Shown here piece after piece: positions 37,524 to 46,092 of a stretch of 64,000 nt of DNA. Under the pieces are notes generated by a model, which saw only the letters and a list, made by a program, of their open reading frames with translations, made no database searches and was not told where the DNA came from. Origin of the DNA: Microbacterium neungamense (GTDB lineage Bacteria > Actinomycetota > Actinomycetes > Actinomycetales > Microbacteriaceae); the NCBI RefSeq assembly GCF_024971095.1, contig NZ_CP069717.1, forward strand, positions 806,001 to 870,000, written 5' to 3'. Each line of letters starts with the position of its first letter. Within the stretch, counting starts at the first letter, position 1. The translations under genes were made by a program, and so were the position numbers.

Positions 37524-38974
37524 GGCACCCGCCGCGGCGGCGCCCCGTGAGGGCGCAGCGTCCCGTCGCCGATGAGCGGGGTCCGCTCGCTGAGACCGAC
37601 GCCGACCAGCGGCACGGTCTTGATCTTGAACGAGAGCAGCACCAGCAGCATCCAGCCCCAGAGCATGATCGGCGCGGACTCCGCGATGCCCTCCACGAGC
37701 AGCACCGCCACGAGCAGGGTGGGCAGCAGCGAGACGGTGGCGTACGGGCGCTGGTCGTCGAGGTCCCAGCGCGGGCGGTCCACGGCGAAGAACCACGCCC
37801 GCCAGGCCAGGGCGAGCCAGGCGACCGCCATCAGCACCACCCCGATCGCACCGAGCTGCAGGAACACGTCCAGCCACATGTCGTGGGCGTGGAAGACGCT
37901 CAGCCCGTGGTCCTCGATCCACCCGTCGAACGCCGGATCCCAGGGAACCCACGGGGAGGAGAACCCGTGCCCGGCCACCGGGCGCTCCTGCGCGCGCTGC
38001 CACACCCGCTGCCAGATCTCGAGGCGTCCGGTCAGATCCGACCCCTTGCCGAGGATCGCGAGCAGCCGATCCCGCAGCAGCCAGGCGGCGAGGATGCCGG
38101 CGGCGCCGACCGCCGCGACCACGAGGTACACCGTGCGCCGCTGCCCCGGGCCCGTCGCGGCGCGCATGGCGAGCGCGGCGGCCAGCACCGCGACCGCGAC
38201 CACGGCGCTGACGTACACCGTCGCGGAATCCGCGCGCACCATCAGCACCGCGGCGAGCAGCATCCACGCCATGAGCGGCACGCGTCGGCGTCCCTTCGCG
38301 GTGCCGCGGAAGCGGTCGGCCAGCAGCACGCCGAACACGAGCAGGGCGAACAGGCACATCATCGCGAGCGTGTGCGCGTTGCCCACCACGCCCTGGATCT
38401 GCCCGCCGTCGAACAGGTTCCCGCGCACCCAGTACAGATGCGGGTCGATGCGCCCCTCCGGCCTCTCGACGAAGTTCGGCAGCAGCGGATGCCGCAGCAC
38501 CAGCGCCACCCACAGCTCGATCGCGAGGGAGAGGCCGAGGATGAGCTTCAGCGTGGTCGCCAGCGCTCGGACGACCTCCTGCCAGGTGAGCATGGTCGCG
38601 ATGAACAGCGCGCTCACGGTCACCGCCGCCAGCAGCACCCAGGTCAGCGCCGTCGCCGCCGGCCACCGCGACCACAGCAGCGACAGCAGCGCGAAGGCGA
38701 CGTAGCCGAGGGCCGCCCACGGCAGCCGCCGCCAGGGCAGCCGGGTCGGCATGCGGCGGACGATGGCCACCACCCAGAGCGCGACCACCCCGGCCGTCAT
38801 CACGCCGAGCACGACGGCCGCTCCGGCGACCCCGAGCAGGTTGTACACGGCGGTGTGCGCGAACACGCCGAACAGGGCCAGGACGCTCACCCCGCGCACC
38901 AGCAGGTGCCCGGTCGTCTCACGCGGAGGCGCGGACGGCCGGGGAGCCACCGGATGCTTCGTGTAGAGCGCCAT
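37520..38974 (-). CDS. O-antigen ligase/polymerase-like membrane protein, copy B
   Basis: 484 residues, about 12-13 helices. IQGVVGNAHTLAMMCLFALL and LEIWQRVWQRAQERPVAGHG correspond to the loop motifs of copy A, with the same RLEIW/ADLW..GxG spacing. FHAHDMWLDVFLQLGAIGVV carries the His often seen in WaaL-type proteins. The ATG at 38974 is preceded by TAGCCT at 7 bases, so it probably starts a leaderless transcript diverging from manA. Copies A and B are related but clearly diverged. Confidence 0.8.
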   Translation of the reverse strand: MALYTKHPVAPRPSAPPRETTGHLLVRGVSVLALFGVFAHTAVYNLLGVAGAAVVLGVMTAGVVALWVVAIVRRMPTRLPWRRLPWAALGYVAFALLSLLWSRWPAATALTWVLLAAVTVSALFIATMLTWQEVVRALATTLKLILGLSLAIELWVALVLRHPLLPNFVERPEGRIDPHLYWVRGNLFDGGQIQGVVGNAHTLAMMCLFALLVFGVLLADRFRGTAKGRRRVPLMAWMLLAAVLMVRADSATVYVSAVVAVAVLAAALAMRAATGPGQRRTVYLVVAAVGAAGILAAWLLRDRLLAILGKGSDLTGRLEIWQRVWQRAQERPVAGHGFSSPWVPWDPAFDGWIEDHGLSVFHAHDMWLDVFLQLGAIGVVLMAVAWLALAWRAWFFAVDRPRWDLDDQRPYATVSLLPTLLVAVLLVEGIAESAPIMLWGWMLLVLLSFKIKTVPLVGVGLSERTPLIGDGTLRPHGAPPRRVP

Positions 38975-38981
38975 CGCGTTC

Positions 38982-39034
38982 AGGCTACCGCGCCCGTCAT
39001 GGCGCCCGCCGAACGCGCCGCGGCCTCGTACGCT
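38982..39034. promoter_or_regulatory. Divergent -10 elements for copy B ligase and manA
   Basis: Minus strand: TAGCCT (38987-38982), then 7 bases, then the ATG at 38974. Plus strand: TACGCT (39029-39034), then GGGACC and the ATG at 39041. Both suit leaderless transcription from this 66-base gap. Confidence 0.4.
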
Positions 39035-39040
39035 GGGACC

Positions 39041-40159
39041 ATGCTGCTTCCGCTGACCAACGTCCCGCGCGACTACGCCTGGGGCTCGACGACGCTGCTG
39101 GCCGAGCTGGAAGGGCGCGCCCCGACCGGCGCCCCCGAGGCGGAGGTGTGGTTCGGGGATCATCTCGGCGACCCGGCCGACGTCGCCGGCGGCGGCACGC
39201 TGCACGACGTCACCGGCGGCTCCCTGCCGTACCTGCTGAAGCTCCTCGCCGCCGGCTCGCCGCTGTCGATCCAGGTGCACCCCACCGAGGAGCAGGCGCT
39301 GGAGGGTTACGCCCGTGAGGCCGGCCTGGACCTGGACGACCCGGCCCGCAACTACAAGGACGACAACCACAAGCCCGAGCTGATCGTGGCACTCAGCGAA
39401 CGGTTCGAGGCACTGTGCGGACTGCGTCCGGTGCCGGCGACGCTCCGCCTGCTCGACGCCTTCGGCGACCTCCCCGCGGTCGCGGAGCTTCGCCGCAGGC
39501 TCACCGCCGGCGGCGACGTGCTGCGCGACGTGATCGGCTGGCTGCTCTCCGGCCAGGCGCAGGCGGTCGTCGACGGGCTGATCGCCGGTCTCGGCACGGC
39601 GCACTCGGAGGAGTTCGCTGCCGAGCTCGAGGCGGCGCGCGGCATCGCCCGCCGCTACCCGGGCGACCCGGGCGTGGTGGTGGCCCTGCTGATGAACTTC
39701 GTCGTGCTGCGCCGCGGCGAGGGGCTGTTCCTGCGTGCCGGCCTGCTGCACGCCTACGTGTCCGGGCTGGGCGTGGAGATCATGGCGGCCAGCGACAACG
39801 TGCTGCGCGGCGGCCTGACCTCCAAGCACATCGACGTCCCCGAGCTGCTCCGCGTCCTGGACACCGCCCCCGGGCCGGTGCCGGTGCTGCGCCCGGCCGC
39901 GCACGGCGCGGTCGCCGAGTACCCGGCGCCCGTGCACGACTTCGCGCTGCGCCGCGTCGAGGTGGACGGCGAGGAGCGGGTCCGCATCGGCGGCCCGGCC
40001 ATGGTCCTCGCCACGGCGGGCTCGATCGAGGTCGCGGCCGACAGCGTCGCGCATCCGGTGCCCGTCCCGGTGGGCACCGCCGTGTTCGCCTCCGCCGACG
40101 AGCGCGCGCTGACCGTGCGTGGCCGCGGGGAGGTCTTCGTCGCCCAGCCCGGCGCCTGA
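39041..40159 (+). CDS. manA: Mannose-6-phosphate isomerase, class I
   Basis: 372 residues. Zinc enzyme interconverting fructose-6-phosphate and mannose-6-phosphate, feeding GDP-mannose. LTNVPRDYAWGSTTLLAELE, EVWFGDHLGDPA, SIQVHPTEEQALEGYAREA (Zn ligands Gln/His) with NYKDDNHKPELIVAL, then LLHAYVSGLGVEIMAASDNV and RGGLTSKHIDVPELL. Matches full-length ManA. The ATG at 39041 gives the natural start; the long frame open upstream is antisense shadow of the ligase. manA beside whiB2 is a conserved actinobacterial pairing. Confidence 0.95.
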   Translation: MLLPLTNVPRDYAWGSTTLLAELEGRAPTGAPEAEVWFGDHLGDPADVAGGGTLHDVTGGSLPYLLKLLAAGSPLSIQVHPTEEQALEGYAREAGLDLDDPARNYKDDNHKPELIVALSERFEALCGLRPVPATLRLLDAFGDLPAVAELRRRLTAGGDVLRDVIGWLLSGQAQAVVDGLIAGLGTAHSEEFAAELEAARGIARRYPGDPGVVVALLMNFVVLRRGEGLFLRAGLLHAYVSGLGVEIMAASDNVLRGGLTSKHIDVPELLRVLDTAPGPVPVLRPAAHGAVAEYPAPVHDFALRRVEVDGEERVRIGGPAMVLATAGSIEVAADSVAHPVPVPVGTAVFASADERALTVRGRGEVFVAQPGA

Positions 40160-40349
40160 TCCTCCTGCCGCCGGCCGACCGGCATCCGCGGGCCCGGCTC
40201 CCCGGCGTCGGCGATCCCCCGTCCCGGCGCCCGTGAGCCCGCGTCTCAGCATCCGTCCCCGCTGCGAACACGCCGCCGCCCGAGGCGTGACACGCCGGAA
40301 GCGCGTCAATGAACCTTCAATGGCCGCTTTAGGGTTTACGATCCGCGAC

Positions 40350-40378
40350 TTGACCGGAGCGAATCACACGAGTGTAAT
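40350..40378 (+). promoter_or_regulatory. Promoter of the WhiB gene: TTGACC-17-TGTAAT
   Basis: -35 TTGACC at 40350-40355 and -10 TGTAAT at 40373-40378, separated by exactly 17 bases. This is close to the principal sigma-factor consensus and stands out in this GC-rich window. Transcription would begin near 40385, leaving a leader of about 40 bases with GGGAG before the ATG at 40426. Confidence 0.7.
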
Positions 40379-40425
40379 TAGGGGGAACGGCCCGCGGGGG
40401 GCAGAGACAGGGTAGGGAGATCGAG

Positions 40426-40743
40426 ATGACGGGTTACCGCTCAGACGTTCCCGAGAACTGGTTCGTGGATCCGGTCCATCTCGGAGTCCCGGGCGTTCGA
40501 CGCAGCACGCCGGAGGACGACAACGCCCTCGCCTGGCAGGCGGATGCGCTGTGCGCCCAGACCGATCCGGAGGCCTTCTTCCCGGAGAAGGGCGGGTCGA
40601 CCCGCGACGCCAAGCGCATCTGCAGCTCCTGCGACGTCCGCGGCGAATGCCTCGAGTACGCGCTGAACAACGACGAGCGCTTCGGCATCTGGGGCGGGCT
40701 CAGCGAACGCGAGCGCCGCAAGCTCAAGCGCCGCGCCGGCTGA
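40426..40743 (+). CDS. whiB2: WhiB-family iron-sulfur transcription regulator (WhiB2/WhmD type)
   Basis: 105 residues. Four cysteines at 43, 66, 69 and 75 (C-x22-C-x2-C-x5-C) bind a [4Fe-4S] cluster; RFGIWGGLSERERRKLKRR forms the turn and the basic DNA-binding tail. The GGSTRDAKRICSSCDVRGEC segment resembles WhiB2/WhmD, needed for septation and sporulation control in actinobacteria, rather than WhiB1 or WhiB7. It has its own strong promoter and lies beside manA as in M. tuberculosis (from memory). Family certain, subgroup likely. Confidence 0.92.
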   Translation: MTGYRSDVPENWFVDPVHLGVPGVRRSTPEDDNALAWQADALCAQTDPEAFFPEKGGSTRDAKRICSSCDVRGECLEYALNNDERFGIWGGLSERERRKLKRRAG

Positions 40744-40810
40744 CCGCTTGGCGGGCGCGCCGCACGGCCTGACGACGGCGGGTGCCGCACCTGCCTAGGC
40801 TTGCCTCGTC

Positions 40811-43807
40811 ATGCCAGCCCGAGTCCATGCCATCCTCGTCGCGCGTCCCGGTGATCCCGCCCGTGCGCAGCTCACCCGAACGCTCGACGCCCTGCGACGG
40901 CAGAGCACCCCGCCCACGGCGGTGACCGTCGTCGTCACCGGCAGCGCCGCGGCCCTGCGCCGCGACGGACTGGACGGGCTGGTCGAGGGCGTGATCGAGG
41001 CGCGCGCCAGCACCTCCTTCGCCGAAGCGGTCCGCCTCGCCTCCGCGCGCGTCGCCGAGGGCAGCGCGGTCTGGCTGCTCGCGCAGGACACCGAGCCCGC
41101 CCCGGATGCGCTGCAGCAGCTCGCCGGCGCACTGGAGCGCTCCCCGTCGGCGCTCATCGCCGCCCCGAAGCTGGTCCGGCAGGACGACGACCGTGAGATC
41201 GTCTCCCTCGGCGTGAGCATGACCCGGTTCGGACGGGCGGCCGAGCTCGCGGCCGACGAACTCGACCAGGGCCAGCACGATGCCGCGGAGGACGCCCTCG
41301 CGGCGGACATCCGGGGCATGCTGATCCGCGCCGAGGCGCGCGACGCACTGCGTCCCGACCCCGCTCTCGGCGGCGCGGACGAAGGCCTCGACCTCGGTGT
41401 CCGGGCCCGGCTCGGCGGCGGGCGGGTCGTGCTCGTGCCCGCAGCACGGGTCGCGGTCGCGCCGGACGGCCCGGCCGCGCCGCCCCGTCGCGCGTCCGCA
41501 CGGGCGTGGGCGGTGCGCCGCGCCCAGCTGCATCGCCGGCTCGCGTACGCCCCCGCGCCGGCGGTGCCGCTGCACTGGCTGAGCCTGCTCCCGCTGGCGC
41601 TGTGGCGCTCGGTCGTGCACCTCGTCGGCAAACGGCCCGCCGCGGTCGCCCCAGAATGGGGGGCCGCGCTGGCCGCGATGGTCCAGCTCGCCGCCGTCGG
41701 CCGCGCCCGCCGCGCGATCCGCTCGTTCCGGCGCGCCTCGTGGGCGAGCATCGCGCCCCTGCGGGTGTCGCGGGAGCACCTGCGGCTGCGCCTCGACGAC
41801 GGCCACGGCAGCGAGCGCGGCGCGGTGAGCGAGCTGCACTTCTTCTCCGGCGGCGGCGCGTGGGCCGTGCTGGCCGCTCTCGTCGTCAGCATCGCGTGCT
41901 TCACGCCCCTCCTGGCCTGGGAGGCGCTCGGCGGCGGAGCGCTGCTCCCGCTGCGCGACACCGTCGGTGCGCTGTGGGCGGATGCCGCCTGGGGGCGTCG
42001 CGGCCTCGGCCTCGGGATCGTCGGCCCCGCCGACCCGTTCGCCGCCGTCATCGCCCTGGCCGGCACTCTGTGGCCAGGCTGGCCGTCGTACGTCCTGCTC
42101 GTGATCTGGTTGCTCGCGCTGCCCCTGGCGGTGCTCGGCGGATGGTTCGCGGCCACCCGGGTCACCGACCGGGCGGGACTGCGCATCCTCGGCGGGGTGC
42201 TGTGGGCGCTGGCGCCGACGTTCCTCACCGCGCTCGTGGAGGGCCGCCCGGCCGCGGTGATCCTGCACCTGCTGCTGCCCTGGCTGTTCCACACCGCCGT
42301 GGTCGCGCACCGGTCCTGGGGCGCCGCGGGTGCGGCATCCCTGCTCACCGCCGCGACCGTCGCCTGCGCGCCCGTGCTCGCCCCCGCTCTGCTGGTGCTG
42401 TGGCTCGTGGCGGTGGGGATCGCGCTGGGCGGGCGACGCCTCCGCGGGGCGGTGCGCCTGATCTGGGTGCTCGTGCCGGCGATCGCGCTGTCCGCGCCGC
42501 TGGCGTACGCGCAGTTCCAGCGGGGCGGCGTGTGGTCGCTGCTCGCGGACCCCGGGTTCGTGCGCTCCGGCACGTCTCTCGGTGCGGATGCCGAAGGCCG
42601 CGCCGTCCTGGCCACGGGCTTCCCCTCGCCGGATCGCGGCGGCTGGGAGTGGTTCGCCGGCCCCGGGATCGCGGCGTGGGTCCCGCTGCTGCTCGTCCCG
42701 CTCGGACTGCTGGCGCTGATCTCGACGGTCTCCCCGCGTTGGCGGGCGGGCATCACGCTTCTCGTCGTGGCGGTGACCGGGCTCGCGACGGCGTTCTTCG
42801 CGGTCGGGGTCGTGGTGTCGTTCGCGAACGGCGAGGGGGTGCCGATCTGGCCCGGCACCGGGCTGAGCCTGGCCTGGATCGGCATCGTCGGCGCCGCACT
42901 GGTCGCGCTGGACACGGCGCTCACCCTGGGCCCGCTGCGCGCGGTGGCCGGTCTCGCCGCGGCCGGCGCGCTCGCCGTGTGCGCGGTTCCCGCGCTGCTC
43001 GCCGTGCACACCGGTCACTCCGTGCTCCGCGAGGGGCCGCAGAGCACGCTGCCGGCCTTCGTCAGCGCGCAGGCGCGCGGCGACCGCGACCTGGGGACGC
43101 TCGTGCTGACCCCGCTGAACGACGGATCCCTGTCGGCGGAGCTGGTGTGGGGATCGAGCGAGACGCTCGGGGCGCAGAGCACCCTGCGCAGCACCGCGGC
43201 GCGCACGCCCGAACGCGGACTCGCCGAGGACGCCGTCGACCTCATCTCCGCGCGTGACTTCGACGCCGCCGCGGCGCTCGCCGAGGACGGCGTCAGCTTC
43301 GTGCTGCTCGCGCAGGCTCCGGGCGAGGAGGACCGCGCGCGCGCCCTGCGCGGCTCGGCGGTGACCGCCATCGACCAGCGGCCGGGGTTCATCCCCGCCG
43401 GGGAGACCGCCCGCGGCGTGCTGTGGCGCCTGGACGTCGAGGCCGCGCCGCGCCCGGGCCTGACCGCCGGGCAGGCCGCCGTGGCCCGCACGATCGCGAC
43501 CGTGCAGCTGGTGATCGTCTTCGCCGCGCTGCTGCTGTCGGTGCCGACCCGGGCGTCCCGGCGGGCGGCGCGCTCCCGCTCGCGCATCGTCGGTCGGGCT
43601 CCTGACGAGCCGATGGTGCTGCCGCGCCGACGCACGACCGGGGGAGCGGCCGGGACGGCGGATGCGGTGACGGCTCAGCCGGCCGAGGAGGCGTCCAGCG
43701 CGGACGGCGCGGCGGGCGCGGCCCGCGGCGCGACCGGCGACGGGCCGTCCGCGCCGTCCGGCGCCCGCGACGCCGACGAAAACGAGGAAGTCGAGGCCGG
43801 ACGATGA
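40811..43807 (+). CDS. Large glycosyltransferase family 2 membrane protein
   Basis: 998 residues. Residues 1-230 resemble a GT2 catalytic domain (HAILVARPGDPARAQLTRTL; SAVWLLAQDTEPAPDALQQL with the acidic pair DTE). About 12-14 membrane helices follow from residue 350 to 750, then an extracytoplasmic part, a last helix near 900 and a charged, disordered tail of ~90 residues. Long GT2 proteins of this shape lie between whiB2 and DUF5719 in Microbacteriaceae; the product is unknown. TAGGCT 9 bases before the ATG is a likely -10. Overlaps DUF5719 by 4 bases. Confidence 0.8.
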   Translation: MPARVHAILVARPGDPARAQLTRTLDALRRQSTPPTAVTVVVTGSAAALRRDGLDGLVEGVIEARASTSFAEAVRLASARVAEGSAVWLLAQDTEPAPDALQQLAGALERSPSALIAAPKLVRQDDDREIVSLGVSMTRFGRAAELAADELDQGQHDAAEDALAADIRGMLIRAEARDALRPDPALGGADEGLDLGVRARLGGGRVVLVPAARVAVAPDGPAAPPRRASARAWAVRRAQLHRRLAYAPAPAVPLHWLSLLPLALWRSVVHLVGKRPAAVAPEWGAALAAMVQLAAVGRARRAIRSFRRASWASIAPLRVSREHLRLRLDDGHGSERGAVSELHFFSGGGAWAVLAALVVSIACFTPLLAWEALGGGALLPLRDTVGALWADAAWGRRGLGLGIVGPADPFAAVIALAGTLWPGWPSYVLLVIWLLALPLAVLGGWFAATRVTDRAGLRILGGVLWALAPTFLTALVEGRPAAVILHLLLPWLFHTAVVAHRSWGAAGAASLLTAATVACAPVLAPALLVLWLVAVGIALGGRRLRGAVRLIWVLVPAIALSAPLAYAQFQRGGVWSLLADPGFVRSGTSLGADAEGRAVLATGFPSPDRGGWEWFAGPGIAAWVPLLLVPLGLLALISTVSPRWRAGITLLVVAVTGLATAFFAVGVVVSFANGEGVPIWPGTGLSLAWIGIVGAALVALDTALTLGPLRAVAGLAAAGALAVCAVPALLAVHTGHSVLREGPQSTLPAFVSAQARGDRDLGTLVLTPLNDGSLSAELVWGSSETLGAQSTLRSTAARTPERGLAEDAVDLISARDFDAAAALAEDGVSFVLLAQAPGEEDRARALRGSAVTAIDQRPGFIPAGETARGVLWRLDVEAAPRPGLTAGQAAVARTIATVQLVIVFAALLLSVPTRASRRAARSRSRIVGRAPDEPMVLPRRRTTGGAAGTADAVTAQPAEEASSADGAAGAARGATGDGPSAPSGARDADENEEVEAGR

Positions 43808-45204
43808 GCGCGACACCCAGAGGCAGGGCCTTCCGCGTGGCGGCCACCGGCGCCCGCGTGCTCACCGGGGCGGCGGTCGCCGCCGCCTGCGTGCTCGGCG
43901 TGTCGGCGGCCGTGGCCGCGCCCTGGCCGGTGATCGAGCACGAGCCGCCCGCGACGACCGTCCGGCCCGTCCCGGGCGACGCGATCCTGGTCTGCAACGG
44001 ATCGTTCCGCGCGCTCGGCCGCGACACCACCCGAGCGGATGCCATGCTCTCCGCCGGCGTCCCGGCGCTCACCGTCGACCGCTCCGAGGCGGAGCCGGCC
44101 GAACGGCCGCTGCAGCAGCCCGACCTCGAGGGCGGGGACGGCGCGAGCTCCCTCACCGGTGCCGTGACCGGCCGCACCGCCCCGAGGATCGCGGCCGCGG
44201 AGTCGCTGCGCGTCGACGCTCCCGACATGCGCGGGTTCGCCGCGGCGCCCTGCCGCGAGCCGTCCACCGGGACCTGGCTGATCGGCGGGGACGTGTCCAC
44301 CGGCGCCGCGGATGTGATCGTGCTCTCCAACCCCGGCGACGTCGCCACCACGGTGCAGCTCCGGGTGTACGGCGAGCGCCCGAACGCCTCCGACGTCGTG
44401 GTCCCGCCGTCGACGCAGATCGGCGTGCCGCTGGCATCCGTCGCGGCCGCCGAGCCGCAGCCCGTGATCGCGGTGACGTCGCGCTCGCCGATCCGCGCCT
44501 CGCTGCAGTCCTCGCTGATCCGCACCCTCGATCCGATCGGCATCGACGTGCAGGACGGCATGAGCGGGCCGCAGAACCACGTCGTGATCACCGGGGTCCA
44601 GGCCGCTCAGGGCGCCGGCGACGACCCGACCGGACTCGTGGTGCGGATGCTCGCCCCGGAGCAGGACGGTCACGCCACCGTGCGCGCGCGCCCGGTCGGC
44701 GGCGCGTCCGCACAGGGCGACGCGTTCGAGGTCGATCTGCACCGCGGCATCCCGACGGAGGTCGCGCTGCCCGGCCTCGCCCCGGGCGTGTACGACATCG
44801 AGGTGGAGGGGACGGCTCCGGTCGTCGCCGCGGCGCGCCAGACGCTGCGGGCGGGGACCGCCGCGGACTTCGCGTGGATGCCGGCGGCCCCGGAGATCGC
44901 GGCGGAGACGATGGTCGCTGTGCCCGACGGGGAGAGCGCGGCGCTGACGCTGCGCAACGGCGGGGCGGAGGATGCCGTCGTGACCCTGCGCGACACCGGC
45001 CGGGGGTCGGATGCTGAGGTGACGGTTCCCGCGGGCGGGTCGACGAGCGTGCCGCTGCGGACGGATGCCGGGTACCTGCTGGTCCCGTCGGCCCCGGTGC
45101 ACGCGGCGGTCACCATGACCGGCGGAGCGGATTCGCCTGACATCGCGGGCTGGCCGGTCTGGGCGCCCGCGCTCAGCCAGCAGCCGATCGCCGTCCGCCC
45201 CTGA
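43804..45204 (+). CDS. DUF5719 exported protein
   Basis: 466 residues. An N-terminal helix (ARVLTGAAVAAACVLGVSAAVA) acts as signal or anchor; the rest is a beta-rich extracytoplasmic region with repeated sandwich-like stretches (ADVIVLSNPGDVATTVQL, ESAALTLRNGGAEDAVVTL). No catalytic motif is recognised. The gene is translationally coupled (ATGA) to the large GT2, so the two probably act together in envelope synthesis. A dispersed hairpin element follows its stop. Confidence 0.8.
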   Translation: MSATPRGRAFRVAATGARVLTGAAVAAACVLGVSAAVAAPWPVIEHEPPATTVRPVPGDAILVCNGSFRALGRDTTRADAMLSAGVPALTVDRSEAEPAERPLQQPDLEGGDGASSLTGAVTGRTAPRIAAAESLRVDAPDMRGFAAAPCREPSTGTWLIGGDVSTGAADVIVLSNPGDVATTVQLRVYGERPNASDVVVPPSTQIGVPLASVAAAEPQPVIAVTSRSPIRASLQSSLIRTLDPIGIDVQDGMSGPQNHVVITGVQAAQGAGDDPTGLVVRMLAPEQDGHATVRARPVGGASAQGDAFEVDLHRGIPTEVALPGLAPGVYDIEVEGTAPVVAAARQTLRAGTAADFAWMPAAPEIAAETMVAVPDGESAALTLRNGGAEDAVVTLRDTGRGSDAEVTVPAGGSTSVPLRTDAGYLLVPSAPVHAAVTMTGGADSPDIAGWPVWAPALSQQPIAVRP

Positions 45205-45226
45205 GCCCCCGGTCGCGTTCCTTCGC

Positions 45227-45269
45227 GGTCGTTGAGCAGGACGCGCGCAGCGCGACCGAGACGAAACGC
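45227..45269 (+). repeat. Dispersed hairpin element, copy 3 of 3
   Basis: GGTCGTTGAGCAGGA, hairpin CGCGC-GCA-GCGCG, then ACCGAGACGAAACGC. It starts 23 bases after the DUF5719 stop, in that gene's direction, and ends 10 bases before the stop of the convergent gene at 45279. Confidence 0.75.
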
Positions 45270-45278
45270 CCGTCCCGC

Positions 45279-45710
45279 TCAGTACCCGTCGATGTCCGGG
45301 CCCAGCTCCCACGGCTCGCGCCCGACGTACTCCGCCGCGGCATGGAACACGGCGCTCTCGATCGCGACGCGCCGATGGGCCGCGTCGTCGTGGCCCTTCG
45401 GCAGCAGCCGCTCGATGGGCACGCGGTACAGCGAGATCCGCTGCTCGTTCGGCTCGACCCGCCAGCGGGGGATGCCGTCGCCGCGGTCGTGCGTCGGCAT
45501 CGCGGCCACCTCGAAGCGCACGTCGCGCAGCTCCGGCCACGTGCTGCGCAGGAACTCCACCGCACCGCCGACCGTCACCTCGAACCGGTCGATCCGCCCG
45601 TCCAGCGGCGGCAGCGGCGGACGCACCACCTCGCTGCGGCCGAGCCGGCCGTGCCGGCCGTGCCGCGCGCCGCGAGGCGCTGCGGGTCGGGCGGGGCGAC
45701 GGCGGGGCAT
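45279..45710 (-). CDS. Zincin-fold metallopeptidase family protein lacking HExxH
   Basis: 143 residues. A basic N-terminal ~25 residues precede FEVTVGGAVEFLRSTWPELR, PTHDRGDGIPRWRVEPNEQR, ISLYRVPIERL and a C-terminal SAVFHAAAEYVGREPWELGP. This is the actinobacterial Rv3259-like branch of the zincin family (PF06262, from memory). The usual HExxH zinc motif is absent; its place reads FHAAAEYVG, so protease activity is doubtful. TAGACT 6 bases before the ATG is a likely leaderless -10. Divergent from DUF3499. Confidence 0.8.
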   Translation of the reverse strand: MPRRRPARPAAPRGARHGRHGRLGRSEVVRPPLPPLDGRIDRFEVTVGGAVEFLRSTWPELRDVRFEVAAMPTHDRGDGIPRWRVEPNEQRISLYRVPIERLLPKGHDDAAHRRVAIESAVFHAAAEYVGREPWELGPDIDGY

Positions 45711-45716
45711 GCCGAA

Positions 45717-45770
45717 AGTCTAGGCGCTGCCGCGCGGCATCCGCTCGGCCGGCGGGGGCGGGCCTACGCT
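45717..45770. promoter_or_regulatory. Divergent -10 elements for the zincin-like and DUF3499 genes
   Basis: Minus strand: TAGACT (45722-45717), 6 bases, ATG at 45710. Plus strand: TACGCT (45765-45770), 8 bases, ATG at 45779. Confidence 0.4.
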
Positions 45771-45778
45771 GGAGCGCG

Positions 45779-45985
45779 ATGGACGAACGACTCTGCTCGA
45801 AGGTCGGCTGCGCGCGCGAGGCCGTCGCCACCTTGACCTACGACTACGGCGACCAGATGGCGGCCCTCGGCCCGCTCGGCCCGGCCGGGCATCCCCACGC
45901 GCACGACCTCTGCGCACCGCACGCGGATCGGCTGTCCGTCCCCGCCGGCTGGCTGGTGGTCCGGCACGAGGCCCTCCGCGCCTGA
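45779..45985 (+). CDS. DUF3499 family protein
   Basis: 68 residues. RLCSKVGCAREAVATLTYDY and HDLCAPHADRLSVPAGW hold three Cys and two conserved His, a likely metal-binding arrangement. It is the homologue of Rv3258c (from memory), conserved beside the zincin-family gene and usually followed by a phosphomannomutase gene, which is not here; an efflux operon follows instead. Function unknown. The protein is short but its motifs are distinctive. Confidence 0.88.
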   Translation: MDERLCSKVGCAREAVATLTYDYGDQMAALGPLGPAGHPHAHDLCAPHADRLSVPAGWLVVRHEALRA

Positions 45986-46092
45986 GGCGCTCCCGCCGCG
46001 TGACCGCAGCGTGTCGCACCGGATGCCGCAGCGGGGCGTGCGGATAGGCTGACCCCGGGAGGCCCAGGGGGGTGCCGCCCGGAAAGGCAGCC

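Noticed and set aside
40724..43816. A very long open frame on the minus strand opposite the 998-residue GT2
   Set aside because: It is the antisense shadow of a high-GC gene; its translation is Arg/Ala/Gly-rich without motifs and it overlaps a gene with clear domains.
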